A stretch of 5,318 nt of DNA. Source: Methylacidiphilum caldifontis. Lineage in GTDB: Bacteria; Verrucomicrobiota; Verrucomicrobiia; Methylacidiphilales; CAMAQI01. The notes below the pieces were generated by a model. That model ran no database searches, was not told the origin of the DNA, and saw only the letters and a program-made list of their open reading frames with translations. The position numbers and the translations under genes were made by a program. Position 1 is the stretch's first letter; each line of letters begins with the position of its first letter. This document shows, piece by piece, positions 1-5,188 of this stretch. Location of the stretch: contig CAMAQI010000168.1 of assembly GCA_945860255.1 (NCBI GenBank), positions 1-5,318 on the forward strand, given 5' to 3'.

Positions 1-1
1 T

Positions 2-1396
2 ATCTTGGATTTTTCGAAATTAGAAGCTGGACGCGTTCAACTAGAATCGACTCCGATCACCCTGACGAAATGTGTGGAGAATGTATTTGATCTTCTTGCG
101 TTGGGGGCGGCACAGAAGGGGATAGAACTTATCAATGATATCGATGCCAAAGTCCCTGCTGTTATTTGTGGAGATCCGTTAAGGATTCGACAGGTACTCA
201 TGAACCTTCTCGGGAATGCGATTAAATTTACCCAAAAAGGGGAGGTTGTTCTTTCGGTGAGTCGAAAAGAGATCGGTTCTTTAGTGAAAATCCGTTTTGA
301 ACTTCGCGATACAGGAGTTGGAATGAACTCTGAAGAGGTCAGTAAACTCTTTAAGCCTTTTTCACAGGCAGATGCGTCAACAACAAGGCGCTTTGGGGGA
401 ACGGGACTTGGATTAGCGATATCGAAGAGTTTGGTTGAGCTGATGGGGGGAGAGATCGGCGTTGAAAGCGAGAAGGGGAAGGGATCTCTCTTTTGGTTTG
501 AAATTGAGGCGAAAGAGGCCCTGTTCCAAGAAGAGTTGTCGACAAATCAAGGTCAATCCATGCTGTTTGAAGGAAAATCGGTCTTAATCGTTGATGACAA
601 TCAAACCAATCGAGTCCTTTTAAAGAAACGATTAACACATTTAGGAATGGCGGTTCAAGAGGCTTCCGAGGGAGAGGAGGCATTGAAGCTATTGCTCCAG
701 AAATCTGATTTTCATTTAGCGATCTTAGATCTAATGATGCCCGAGATGGATGGAGTGACTTTGGCGAGAAAGATGAAGGAAAATTTCCAAACGAAAGAGA
801 TTCCGTTACTGTTACTTTCCTCAATAGGAAAGGGAGATATTGTTGAACAAGGCGGTCGAGAGTTTTTTGTATCAATCTTACAGAAACCGTTGCACCTTTC
901 GAGTTTCCTAGAGACCGTTGCTGAAATTTTAGGAGCAAACGCTCATGGCAAAAGCGCTCACCGTTTGAGTTCCCTACAAGTCGCTCCTGTCATGGTTGAT
1001 CATAAGATTTTAGTCGTCGAGGATAATGAGGTGAATCGGAGATTGATCTGTAAAATGCTCGAAAAAGAGGGGTATCCCACCGATCAAGCGGTGAATGGAG
1101 TAGATGCAGTTGAGATGATGAAAAGAAATCGTTATCAAATTGTTTTAATGGATATTCAGATGCCTCACATGGATGGACTTGAAGCGACTCGCCTGATTCG
1201 TGACTATGAAATTCAACAGAGAGAAACTCGACGTGTGATCGTGGCTTTGACCGCTAACGCGATTGTCGGGGATCGAGAGAACTATATGGCTCGGGGGATG
1301 GACGCGTATCTCTCGAAGCCGATTAAAAAAAGCGATTTTTTGTCGATACTAGATCAGTACGGATCGAAAGATTCGAGTAGGGTTGGCCGAGTTTAA
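2..1396 (+). CDS. Hybrid sensor histidine kinase, C-terminal part (HATPase_c + two receiver domains)
   Basis: This is a membrane- or cytosol-based phosphorelay kinase, truncated by the left window edge. The frame is open from base 2 (ATC, then TTG), so a start at base 5 would be false: the residues there, DFSKLEAG, are the usual end of a HisKA domain. The phospho-histidine and any sensor domain lie upstream. Counting from the codon at base 5, HATPase_c shows the N box (NLLGNAIKF, N69-F75), G1 (DTGVG, 102-106), F box (FKPF, 116-119) and G2 (GGTGLGLA, 131-138). Receiver 1 (about 192-308) has D197/D198, phospho-acceptor D242 in LDLMMPEMDG, S272 and K294. Receiver 2 (about 334-450) has E339/D340, D383 in MDIQMPHMDG, T416 and K438. 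Both receivers therefore look competent. No Hpt domain follows, so a separate phosphotransfer protein is inferred. The stop is TAA at 1394-1396. The ligand and the output are not visible. Confidence 0.96.
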   Translation: MLDFSKLEAGRVQLESTPITLTKCVENVFDLLALGAAQKGIELINDIDAKVPAVICGDPLRIRQVLMNLLGNAIKFTQKGEVVLSVSRKEIGSLVKIRFELRDTGVGMNSEEVSKLFKPFSQADASTTRRFGGTGLGLAISKSLVELMGGEIGVESEKGKGSLFWFEIEAKEALFQEELSTNQGQSMLFEGKSVLIVDDNQTNRVLLKKRLTHLGMAVQEASEGEEALKLLLQKSDFHLAILDLMMPEMDGVTLARKMKENFQTKEIPLLLLSSIGKGDIVEQGGREFFVSILQKPLHLSSFLETVAEILGANAHGKSAHRLSSLQVAPVMVDHKILVVEDNEVNRRLICKMLEKEGYPTDQAVNGVDAVEMMKRNRYQIVLMDIQMPHMDGLEATRLIRDYEIQQRETRRVIVALTANAIVGDRENYMARGMDAYLSKPIKKSDFLSILDQYGSKDSSRVGRV

Positions 1397-1410
1397 AAAA
1401 GAAAAATAGC

Positions 1411-1446
1411 CGCAAAAGAACACAAAGAACTCAAAAACGAAAAGAT
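1411..1446. repeat. A-rich degenerate tandem repeat of about 9 nt
   Basis: Four consecutive units of 8-10 nt begin at 1411, 1421, 1430 and 1438. They follow the pattern CNCAAAGAA (for example CGCAAAAGAA, then CACAAAGAA), with later units more eroded. The repeat lies 14 bp after the kinase stop codon. From memory, intergenic strings of the CGCAAAGAACACAAAGAA type recur in several bacterial phyla, so this may be a decayed copy of a dispersed element. No terminator-like stem is present in it. Confidence 0.45.
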
Positions 1447-1509
1447 TTTCAATTCAGGTTAAGTGATTCAATCCCGAAAGAGGGAGTAAGTTGCGATGAT
1501 CTCGGTCGA

Positions 1510-1746
1510 TTAATTTTCCTTCGGTAGAGTCGGTTCCGCTAAAGTGGCTTTGCCGATGGTGGCGTTTTGTTGCTCTTGATTGTTGGTATCGGTCAGATTG
1601 CGGTTGCTGTCGATGACGGTCGGCTGGATGAGGAGAAGGAGTTCGGTCATCAGTTGAGGTGACGTCTTTTGTCTTTGGCAAAAAAGCAGCTTGATGAATG
1701 GACGGAATGGATTATTACAAACTATGCTAGAAATCAGGGGATTTAG
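1510..1746 (-). pseudogene. 3' relic of a secretin gene (GspD/PilQ-type C-terminus)
   Basis: The minus-strand frame from 1746 down to TAA at 1510-1512 encodes 78 residues. Residues 16-22 read PFIKLLF, which fits the end of the secretin signature (P, two hydrophobics, any two, L/V, F). Next come QRQKTSPQLMTELLLLIQPT and VIDS (24-47), matching the conserved KT...TELL.L.TP.VI strand that ends secretin beta-domains. The rest (48-78) is a polar tail rich in N, Q and T. Secretins are usually 500-800 residues, so almost the whole protein is missing. The frame is closed upstream by TAA at 1747-1749, and no ATG, GTG or TTG precedes M33. The earlier half of the signature, including the first proline, is absent. 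I infer a degraded gene remnant. Secretins form outer-membrane pores for type II/III secretion or type IV pili; which system this one served cannot be told. Confidence 0.6.
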
Positions 1747-1766
1747 TTAGAGATCCTAGTCAGAAT

Positions 1767-1786
1767 TTATGATCATAATTTTTTTT
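1767..1786 (+). other. 12-bp perfect palindrome followed by eight T
   Basis: TTATGATCATAA at 1767-1778 is a perfect palindrome, followed directly by T8 at 1779-1786. It has the layout of a plus-strand intrinsic terminator, but the stem is AT-rich and has no loop unless the centre opens, so it would be weak. It could be a protein-binding palindrome or chance in AT-rich DNA. It lies about 370 bp beyond the kinase stop, within the otherwise featureless stretch 1747-1948. Confidence 0.25.
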
Positions 1787-1896
1787 GAACGCCACATAGC
1801 AAGAAGTGACAAGTTTTAGCTTTGAAAGAAGATAGACAATTTGTTAGGTGTGACAGAAATAACATCAAAAACAAGATGGATACCTGTAAATTTATT

Positions 1897-1908
1897 CCCG
1901 TTTTCGGG
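1897..1908 (-). terminator. Short hairpin downstream of tRNA-Leu, possible weak terminator
   Basis: On the minus strand CCCG-AAAA-CGGG forms a 4-bp GC stem with a 4-nt loop, about 40 nt past the tRNA 3' end. AATTT/AAATT arms further out could extend it beyond an internal loop. The sequence after the stem is AT-rich but has no clean U run. It is the best candidate for ending tRNA transcription in the region, but only weakly supported. Confidence 0.3.
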
Positions 1909-1948
1909 TGGAAATTCGTTGAAAAAGGGATGATTTACCTATGAAAAT

Positions 1949-2029
1949 TGCACTCGGGGAGACTCGAACTCCCATGGTGTTACCCACTAGCACCTCAAGC
2001 TAGCGCGTCTGCCATTTCGCCACGAGTGC
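1949..2029 (-). tRNA. tRNA-Leu (anticodon GAG)
   Basis: On the minus strand the 81-nt sequence folds as a class II tRNA. The acceptor stem pairs GCACTCG (2029-2023) with CGAGTGC (1956-1950), with discriminator A at 1949. The D arm contains GCG...CGC with GG in its loop. The anticodon stem is CTAGC/GCTAG around the loop TTGAGGT, placing anticodon GAG at 1996-1994, which reads CUC and CUU. An extended 13-nt variable region with a TGG/CCA stem marks it as leucine type. The T arm is GGGAG-TTCGAGT-CTCCC. No CCA is encoded (AATTT follows the acceptor stem), so CCA must be added after transcription. It is a single gene, not part of a tRNA cluster in this window. Confidence 0.97.
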
Positions 2030-2043
2030 GTAAAAGAATGGTC

Positions 2044-2072
2044 AATTTAAAAAAATCAAGGGAGCTTGTCGA
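2044..2072 (-). promoter_or_regulatory. Candidate sigma70-type promoter for tRNA-Leu
   Basis: On the minus strand TCGACA (2072-2067) matches the -35 consensus at 5 of 6 positions. A 17-bp spacer leads to TAAATT (2049-2044), 4 of 6 to the -10 consensus. The tRNA 5' end lies 14 bp further on, so transcription would begin close to the mature 5' end. The spacing is ideal but the -10 is mediocre. Confidence 0.5.
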
Positions 2073-2097
2073 TTAAAAAATTTGTCGATTTTTCGAC
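2066..2097. repeat. TTGTCGATT direct repeats plus GTCGA/TCGAC inverted repeat
   Basis: TTGTCGATT occurs at 2066-2074 and again at 2082-2090, a 16-bp period. The second copy runs into GTCGA-TTTT-TCGAC (2084-2097), a perfect 5-bp inverted repeat with a 4-nt loop. Each direct repeat contains the -35 hexamer of one of the two oppositely oriented promoter candidates, so the motif may simply reflect promoter sequence or may be a regulator site. Confidence 0.4.
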
Positions 2098-2110
2098 TCG
2101 TCTCTATAAT
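2082..2110 (+). promoter_or_regulatory. Candidate plus-strand promoter with perfect -10
   Basis: TATAAT at 2105-2110 matches the sigma70 -10 consensus exactly. TTGTCG at 2082-2087 matches the -35 consensus at 4 of 6, with a 17-bp spacer (2088-2104). It points away from tRNA-Leu into the repeat-hairpin element at 2107-2320 and then antisense into the 3' end of the TPR gene. No plus-strand open frame of note follows, so any product would be RNA. In AT-rich DNA a TATAAT can arise by chance. Confidence 0.4.
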
Positions 2111-2138
2111 AGCTGAATTGCTCGATAGCCTGATAGCT
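2107..2138. repeat. Octamer array A: four degenerate 8-bp units
   Basis: Four head-to-tail octamers start at 2107, 2115, 2123 and 2131 with consensus NRATAGCT (for example TAATAGCT, TGATAGCT). The 8-bp phase is exact. The first unit overlaps the TATAAT of the plus-strand promoter candidate. The array is the reverse-complement type of array B. Bases 2111-2129 pair with 2249-2267 as a 19-bp inverted repeat with two mismatches, including a perfect GCTCGATAGC/GCTATCGAGC core. Confidence 0.6.
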
Positions 2139-2143
2139 TAAAT

Positions 2144-2240
2144 CCATTTAAAATGCTGGGGAGTGTCTCGCGCTGAGACGTATCCTCCTTCGTCGTCCCA
2201 CACTGTGCGACTATGGCGGACAAGTTTGCTTTTAAATGCC
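2144..2240. repeat. Hairpin-rich core between octamer arrays A and B
   Basis: Three nested or adjacent structures lie here. ATTTAAAA (2146-2153) pairs with TTTTAAAT (2230-2237). GTCTC-GCGCT-GAGAC (2165-2179) is a perfect 5-bp stem-loop. A longer imperfect stem pairs 2183-2195 with 2208-2220 (10 of 13 positions, TCCTCC... against ...GGCGGA), with CAC/GTG pairing inside at 2199-2207. On the minus strand it reads ACTTGTCCGCCATAG...CGAAGGAGGA, which from memory resembles a dispersed intergenic module found in many bacterial genomes. No open reading frame spans it. The surrounding gene-free stretch 2030-2340 holds only this core, the octamer arrays and the promoter candidates. Confidence 0.55.
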
Positions 2241-2245
2241 TTTTC

Positions 2246-2277
2246 ATCGCTATCGAGCTATTTAGCTATCCGGCTAT
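2246..2277. repeat. Octamer array B: four degenerate 8-bp units, inverted relative to A
   Basis: Units start at 2246, 2254, 2262 and 2270 with consensus NNRGCTAT (for example CGAGCTAT, TTAGCTAT). The final GCTAT is kept in all four while the first three bases vary. The array is the inverted counterpart of array A across the hairpin core. Confidence 0.6.
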
Positions 2278-2288
2278 TTCTTCCCCCC

Positions 2289-2320
2289 CATTAGACCAAC
2301 AGTCCATCAGCCGATTAGCC
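2289..2320. repeat. Octamer array C: four degenerate 8-bp units of a second family
   Basis: Units start at 2289, 2297, 2305 and 2313 with consensus CATYAGNC (for example CATTAGAC, GATTAGCC), again in exact 8-bp phase. It lies 11 bp beyond array B, after a C-rich spacer, and ends 20 bp before the TPR gene's stop codon. The related string CGATTAGC recurs at 2338-2345 across that stop codon but out of 8-bp phase. Confidence 0.5.
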
Positions 2321-2340
2321 TCTACGTTGAGTTAAGTCGA

Positions 2341-4518
2341 TTAGCGGGAGGTCGCCTCGAGGCGCTTCTTGAAAACTTCGTAATCACTGAATTTTCCGAT
2401 GTTTTTCAAGACGATGGCGAGATTGTTCCAGGCGGGCTGATAGTCGGGATTGGATTCCAAACATTTTTTGTAGGTTTCGATCTCGAGATCCGCTCTTTTG
2501 ATCGAGGCATAGACTCCCCCCAAGTTTAACCAAGCATTGCCGTAAGCGCGATTTAAGGCGATGGCCTGTTGATAGGCGGAGCTGGCTTCGTTCCAGCGCT
2601 CTTGTCGCTCAAAACTTAATCCGAGGTGAAACCAGGCTTCATAATCTTCGGCATTATTTTGGACGATTTTTTCAAAAATAGTTTGTGCTTTGGAATGACG
2701 GCGAATTTGGAGATGAGTGAGTCCGAGATTAAAGAGGGCGGTTCGATTTTGAGGATCATTTTTTAAGGCCTTTTGATAGCAGTCGATCTCTTGGAGGGTT
2801 TGATTTTGAGTCCCGTAGAGATAACCTAAGATAATCCAATTGACTGCCACGGGATGGCGTTGAACGAGTTGTTGTGCCGCTTCAAGAGCGATTTCTGGAT
2901 GATCGGATTTCTCGGTTGAGGTGATGATTTTTTTTAATGTTTTTTCATCTAAGGTTTGATCTTGGAGCCTGTTTTTCCATTGAAGGGGATCGTTGAGAGA
3001 GGCGGTGGCGATCCCAATTCGACTGGGATTGGAAAGGGAAGTAAGATTACGGGAGAGGAGGGGGATCGTGGTTTCAGGGAGGGGAGGAGGGAGCGGTTCG
3101 TTTTTAGGTTGATTTTCAGAATGGGGATTTTCTTGCAGAAGAGGAAGCTGAGGAGAGCGATGTTTCGGTACCAGTTCGGAGTTTTTCGGGTTCTCCTGTT
3201 TACTTTCTTCAGAAACTGTTTCCGGAGTAAAGACCTCGAGACGAGGGATTGAGGCGGCGCGGAAGGATTGAAGAAGCGGGGAGCTTATTTTTAATTTTTG
3301 AGAGCCGGTATTTTGAGCGAGGAGAGCACGGTGTAGAGGGATTTGGAGTAAGGCTCGACGAGTCAGGGGAATCGGTTTATGGGGGTCGTTGTTCTCTTTT
3401 TCTAAGAGGGCACGCGCTTCGGAAATTCTTCCTTTTTGGAGATAGGCTTGTGCGACTCCGTATTGAATTTCCAATGAATCTGGGGAGATCGATTGAGCTT
3501 TGGTGTAGGCGGAGATCGCTTCGTCGGATCGATGGGCGGCGAGATAGGTTTCCCCTAAGTAATACCAGGCAAGCCAATGGGCTTGAGGGGATTGAGTGGC
3601 GATCTGAAAAGCGTTGATGGCGATATTGAGTTCCCCTTTCCAAAGAGCGGCGCGTCCGAGGAGAAAGAAGAGAGTGGGGTTACGGGGGAGGAGCTCTGCG
3701 CTTTTTTGAAAAGCGAGGAGAGAGGGAACTTCGACTTCAACCAGAAAAGGGGAGCCGGGGATTTCATTTCGTTTTTTAATCATCGAAAGTCCAAGGTGGG
3801 CCCATATCCAAGGGTTCTGCTGGTTTTCTTCGGAGGCTTTCTGGAAAATTTCGACGGTCTTCGGATCGTAGCTATTGGGCTGGACAAAACGATAGATGGC
3901 TCGACTCATCCCCCATTGGATCCACGGTTCAAAGAAAGTAGGATTTTCATAAGTCAATTGCTCGTAATCCTCCTCATTTAAAAGAGTTTTTTTCGCAATC
4001 GCCTCTTGTTCTTGAGACATTGCGGCTTCTTGTTCTTGATGGAGTTGGAGATAAATTTTGGCGAGAGCGGCCCAAGCCTCGGGAGACTCCGGCCGAGAGC
4101 GAACGGCTTGTTGAAGGGCATTGAGTTGTTCTTGGGGTTGATGAAGGGAGTCGTAGATTTGGGAAAGATTCCACCAGGCTTCGTAAAGGTTAGGGTCGAG
4201 TGAAGCGGCCTGTTGATAGGCTGCAATCGCTTCGGGGAGTTCTCCGATGTGATGTTGAAGGGTTCCGTAATGAACCCAAAGGCGTGCCGATTCGGTTTGG
4301 ATCGTGATTTGTTTTGGAAAGAAAGAAAAGGAAGTTCCATATCCTTTTTCTTTGAGAAAAAATAAAATCATCAAAAGGAGTAATAGAATGATTAACGAAA
4401 GTCCCCATTTCCAACGGGAGGGGAAAGAAGAAGCGAGAGAGATAGCAGGGGTCGTTGGCTCTTGAACAGGAGAGTCAGAGGAGTTTTTATCAGGGGGTAT
4501 TAGGGGAGTTGAATCCAT
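2341..4518 (-). CDS. Membrane-anchored TPR-repeat protein, 725 aa
   Basis: This is a probable protein-interaction scaffold in the envelope; its partner is unknown. Residues 1-34 are polar and P/S-rich. A Leu/Ile-rich segment at about 38-55 (GLSLIILLLLLMILFFL) is a single membrane anchor with no obvious cleavage site. R35/K37 before it favour a cytoplasmic N-terminus and a periplasmic body. TPR units with the W..L pattern follow at about 79-177 (EAWWNLSQIY, EAWAALAKIY) and 235-372. A P/E/K/Q-rich linker occupies about 430-485. A second block lies at about 557-705 (TALFNLGLTH, EAWFHLGLSF, NAWLNLGGVY, PAWNNLAIVL). No catalytic motif is seen. The ATG at 4516-4518 is the first start, preceded by a weak purine-rich site (GAGAGA) close to it. 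It begins 40 bp after the acyltransferase stop on the same strand, so co-transcription is likely. The family role (assembly, secretion or polysaccharide export) cannot be settled by sequence. Confidence 0.93.
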   Translation of the reverse strand: MDSTPLIPPDKNSSDSPVQEPTTPAISLASSFPSRWKWGLSLIILLLLLMILFFLKEKGYGTSFSFFPKQITIQTESARLWVHYGTLQHHIGELPEAIAAYQQAASLDPNLYEAWWNLSQIYDSLHQPQEQLNALQQAVRSRPESPEAWAALAKIYLQLHQEQEAAMSQEQEAIAKKTLLNEEDYEQLTYENPTFFEPWIQWGMSRAIYRFVQPNSYDPKTVEIFQKASEENQQNPWIWAHLGLSMIKKRNEIPGSPFLVEVEVPSLLAFQKSAELLPRNPTLFFLLGRAALWKGELNIAINAFQIATQSPQAHWLAWYYLGETYLAAHRSDEAISAYTKAQSISPDSLEIQYGVAQAYLQKGRISEARALLEKENNDPHKPIPLTRRALLQIPLHRALLAQNTGSQKLKISSPLLQSFRAASIPRLEVFTPETVSEESKQENPKNSELVPKHRSPQLPLLQENPHSENQPKNEPLPPPLPETTIPLLSRNLTSLSNPSRIGIATASLNDPLQWKNRLQDQTLDEKTLKKIITSTEKSDHPEIALEAAQQLVQRHPVAVNWIILGYLYGTQNQTLQEIDCYQKALKNDPQNRTALFNLGLTHLQIRRHSKAQTIFEKIVQNNAEDYEAWFHLGLSFERQERWNEASSAYQQAIALNRAYGNAWLNLGGVYASIKRADLEIETYKKCLESNPDYQPAWNNLAIVLKNIGKFSDYEVFKKRLEATSR

Positions 4519-4558
4519 TTCTCTCGATTTACTTCAACTCATTGAATACTGAATTGAA

Positions 4559-5188
4559 TCAATTTCCAAGGGCTTTTTGTAAAGAATCGACTTCTCGTTG
4601 AAATTCTTCCTCATTCAGATCTTTGGAAATGACCCGAGGGGCTCCAATCACCAGGGTAATTTCGGAGAGCGGAAGGGGGATTTGAAAACGATCCCAACTG
4701 TTGAGTTCGATTTTGTGTTGAATATGGTAGGTGATTGGGAGAATCGGCCTGCCGGTTTGTTGGCTCAGTCGAAAGACCCCTTCCTGCGCACGATAGAGAG
4801 GGCCGCGGGGGCCATCAGGAGTGATCCCGATATCGGAGTTTTCCTTTTTAATTTCCTGAAGGATTTGGCGATAGGCGACAATCGCTTTTTTGGAGCTCGA
4901 TCCTCGTATCGCTCGAAATCCAAACTGTTCAATGATCGAGGTGATCCATTGACCGTCACGGCTGGGGCTAATGAGGGTTGTCGCTCTTCTCTCAGGAAAA
5001 AGTTGGGAGTAGATGTAGGGAATTAGAAGAATTCGATTATGCCAAAAAGTGACGAGATAAGGGTTTGAGTCCAATCGAGTCAAAGTTTGATGGGGGTCTT
5101 CAATTCTCCATTTGAGGGAGGAGCCTAAAAGTAGGATGATCAGTCGTCCGATCGCAGGCAATAGTTGTTGTTGGAGAAGAGGATTCAA
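4559..5188 (-). CDS. Lysophospholipid acyltransferase family protein (DUF374), 209 aa
   Basis: A predicted acyltransferase of the LPLAT superfamily, DUF374 branch, expected to act on lipid substrates at the inner membrane. Visible family motifs are FWHNRILL (48-55, H50 the likely catalytic base), LISPSRDG (72-79), FGFRAIRGSS (89-98), ITPDGPRGP (122-130, matching the family's PDGPRGP signature), TGRPILPI (145-152) and NSWDRFQIPLP (163-173). The length is normal for the family. The N-terminus has a hydrophobic stretch (about 13-22) suited to membrane association. The classical HX4D acid is not at the +5 position after H50; L55 is there, and DUF374 members commonly have this WH.R form. The start is TTG at 5188-5186, chosen because it overlaps the preceding gene's TGA (sequence TTGA), has GGAG about 9 nt upstream, and no ATG or GTG lies between it and the in-frame stop at 5249-5251. 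The TPR gene follows by 40 bp. Substrate is not determined. Confidence 0.93.
   Translation of the reverse strand: MNPLLQQQLLPAIGRLIILLLGSSLKWRIEDPHQTLTRLDSNPYLVTFWHNRILLIPYIYSQLFPERRATTLISPSRDGQWITSIIEQFGFRAIRGSSSKKAIVAYRQILQEIKKENSDIGITPDGPRGPLYRAQEGVFRLSQQTGRPILPITYHIQHKIELNSWDRFQIPLPLSEITLVIGAPRVISKDLNEEEFQREVDSLQKALGN

Noticed and set aside
351..938. Long minus-strand open frame across the kinase
   Set aside because: It lies antisense to an unmistakable HATPase-receiver coding region and its product has no recognisable motif; it is a shadow frame.
1439..1450. GAAAAGATTTTC as kinase terminator
   Set aside because: The near-palindrome leaves only a 2-nt loop, has no GC stem and no T run after it.
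1454..1681. Minus-strand open frame of 75 codons starting at ATG
   Set aside because: Its product is R/Q/H/S-rich and low in hydrophobics. The overlapping frame 1510-1746 carries the secretin motifs, so this one is an out-of-frame reading of the relic.
1747..1948. Further secretin pieces upstream of the relic
   Set aside because: Short minus-strand frames exist here (for example one with NKFTGIHLVFDVISVTPN), but none matches secretin order or motifs well enough to claim.
1949..1972. tRNA 3' end as a phage or island attachment site
   Set aside because: I see no second copy of the T-arm/acceptor sequence in the window and no integrase; the secretin relic alone does not show integration.
2066..2320. 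CRISPR-like array
   Set aside because: Repeats are 8-9 bp with 8- or 16-bp period, degenerate, and without unique spacers of constant length; no cas gene is nearby.
2956..3981. Series of plus-strand open frames antisense to the TPR gene
   Set aside because: The TPR protein on the minus strand is clear over the whole span; the plus frames are rich in R, G and F from the reversed codon bias and show no motifs.
4598..5026. Plus-strand open frame opposite the acyltransferase
   Set aside because: It is antisense to conserved DUF374 motifs, with no family resemblance of its own.
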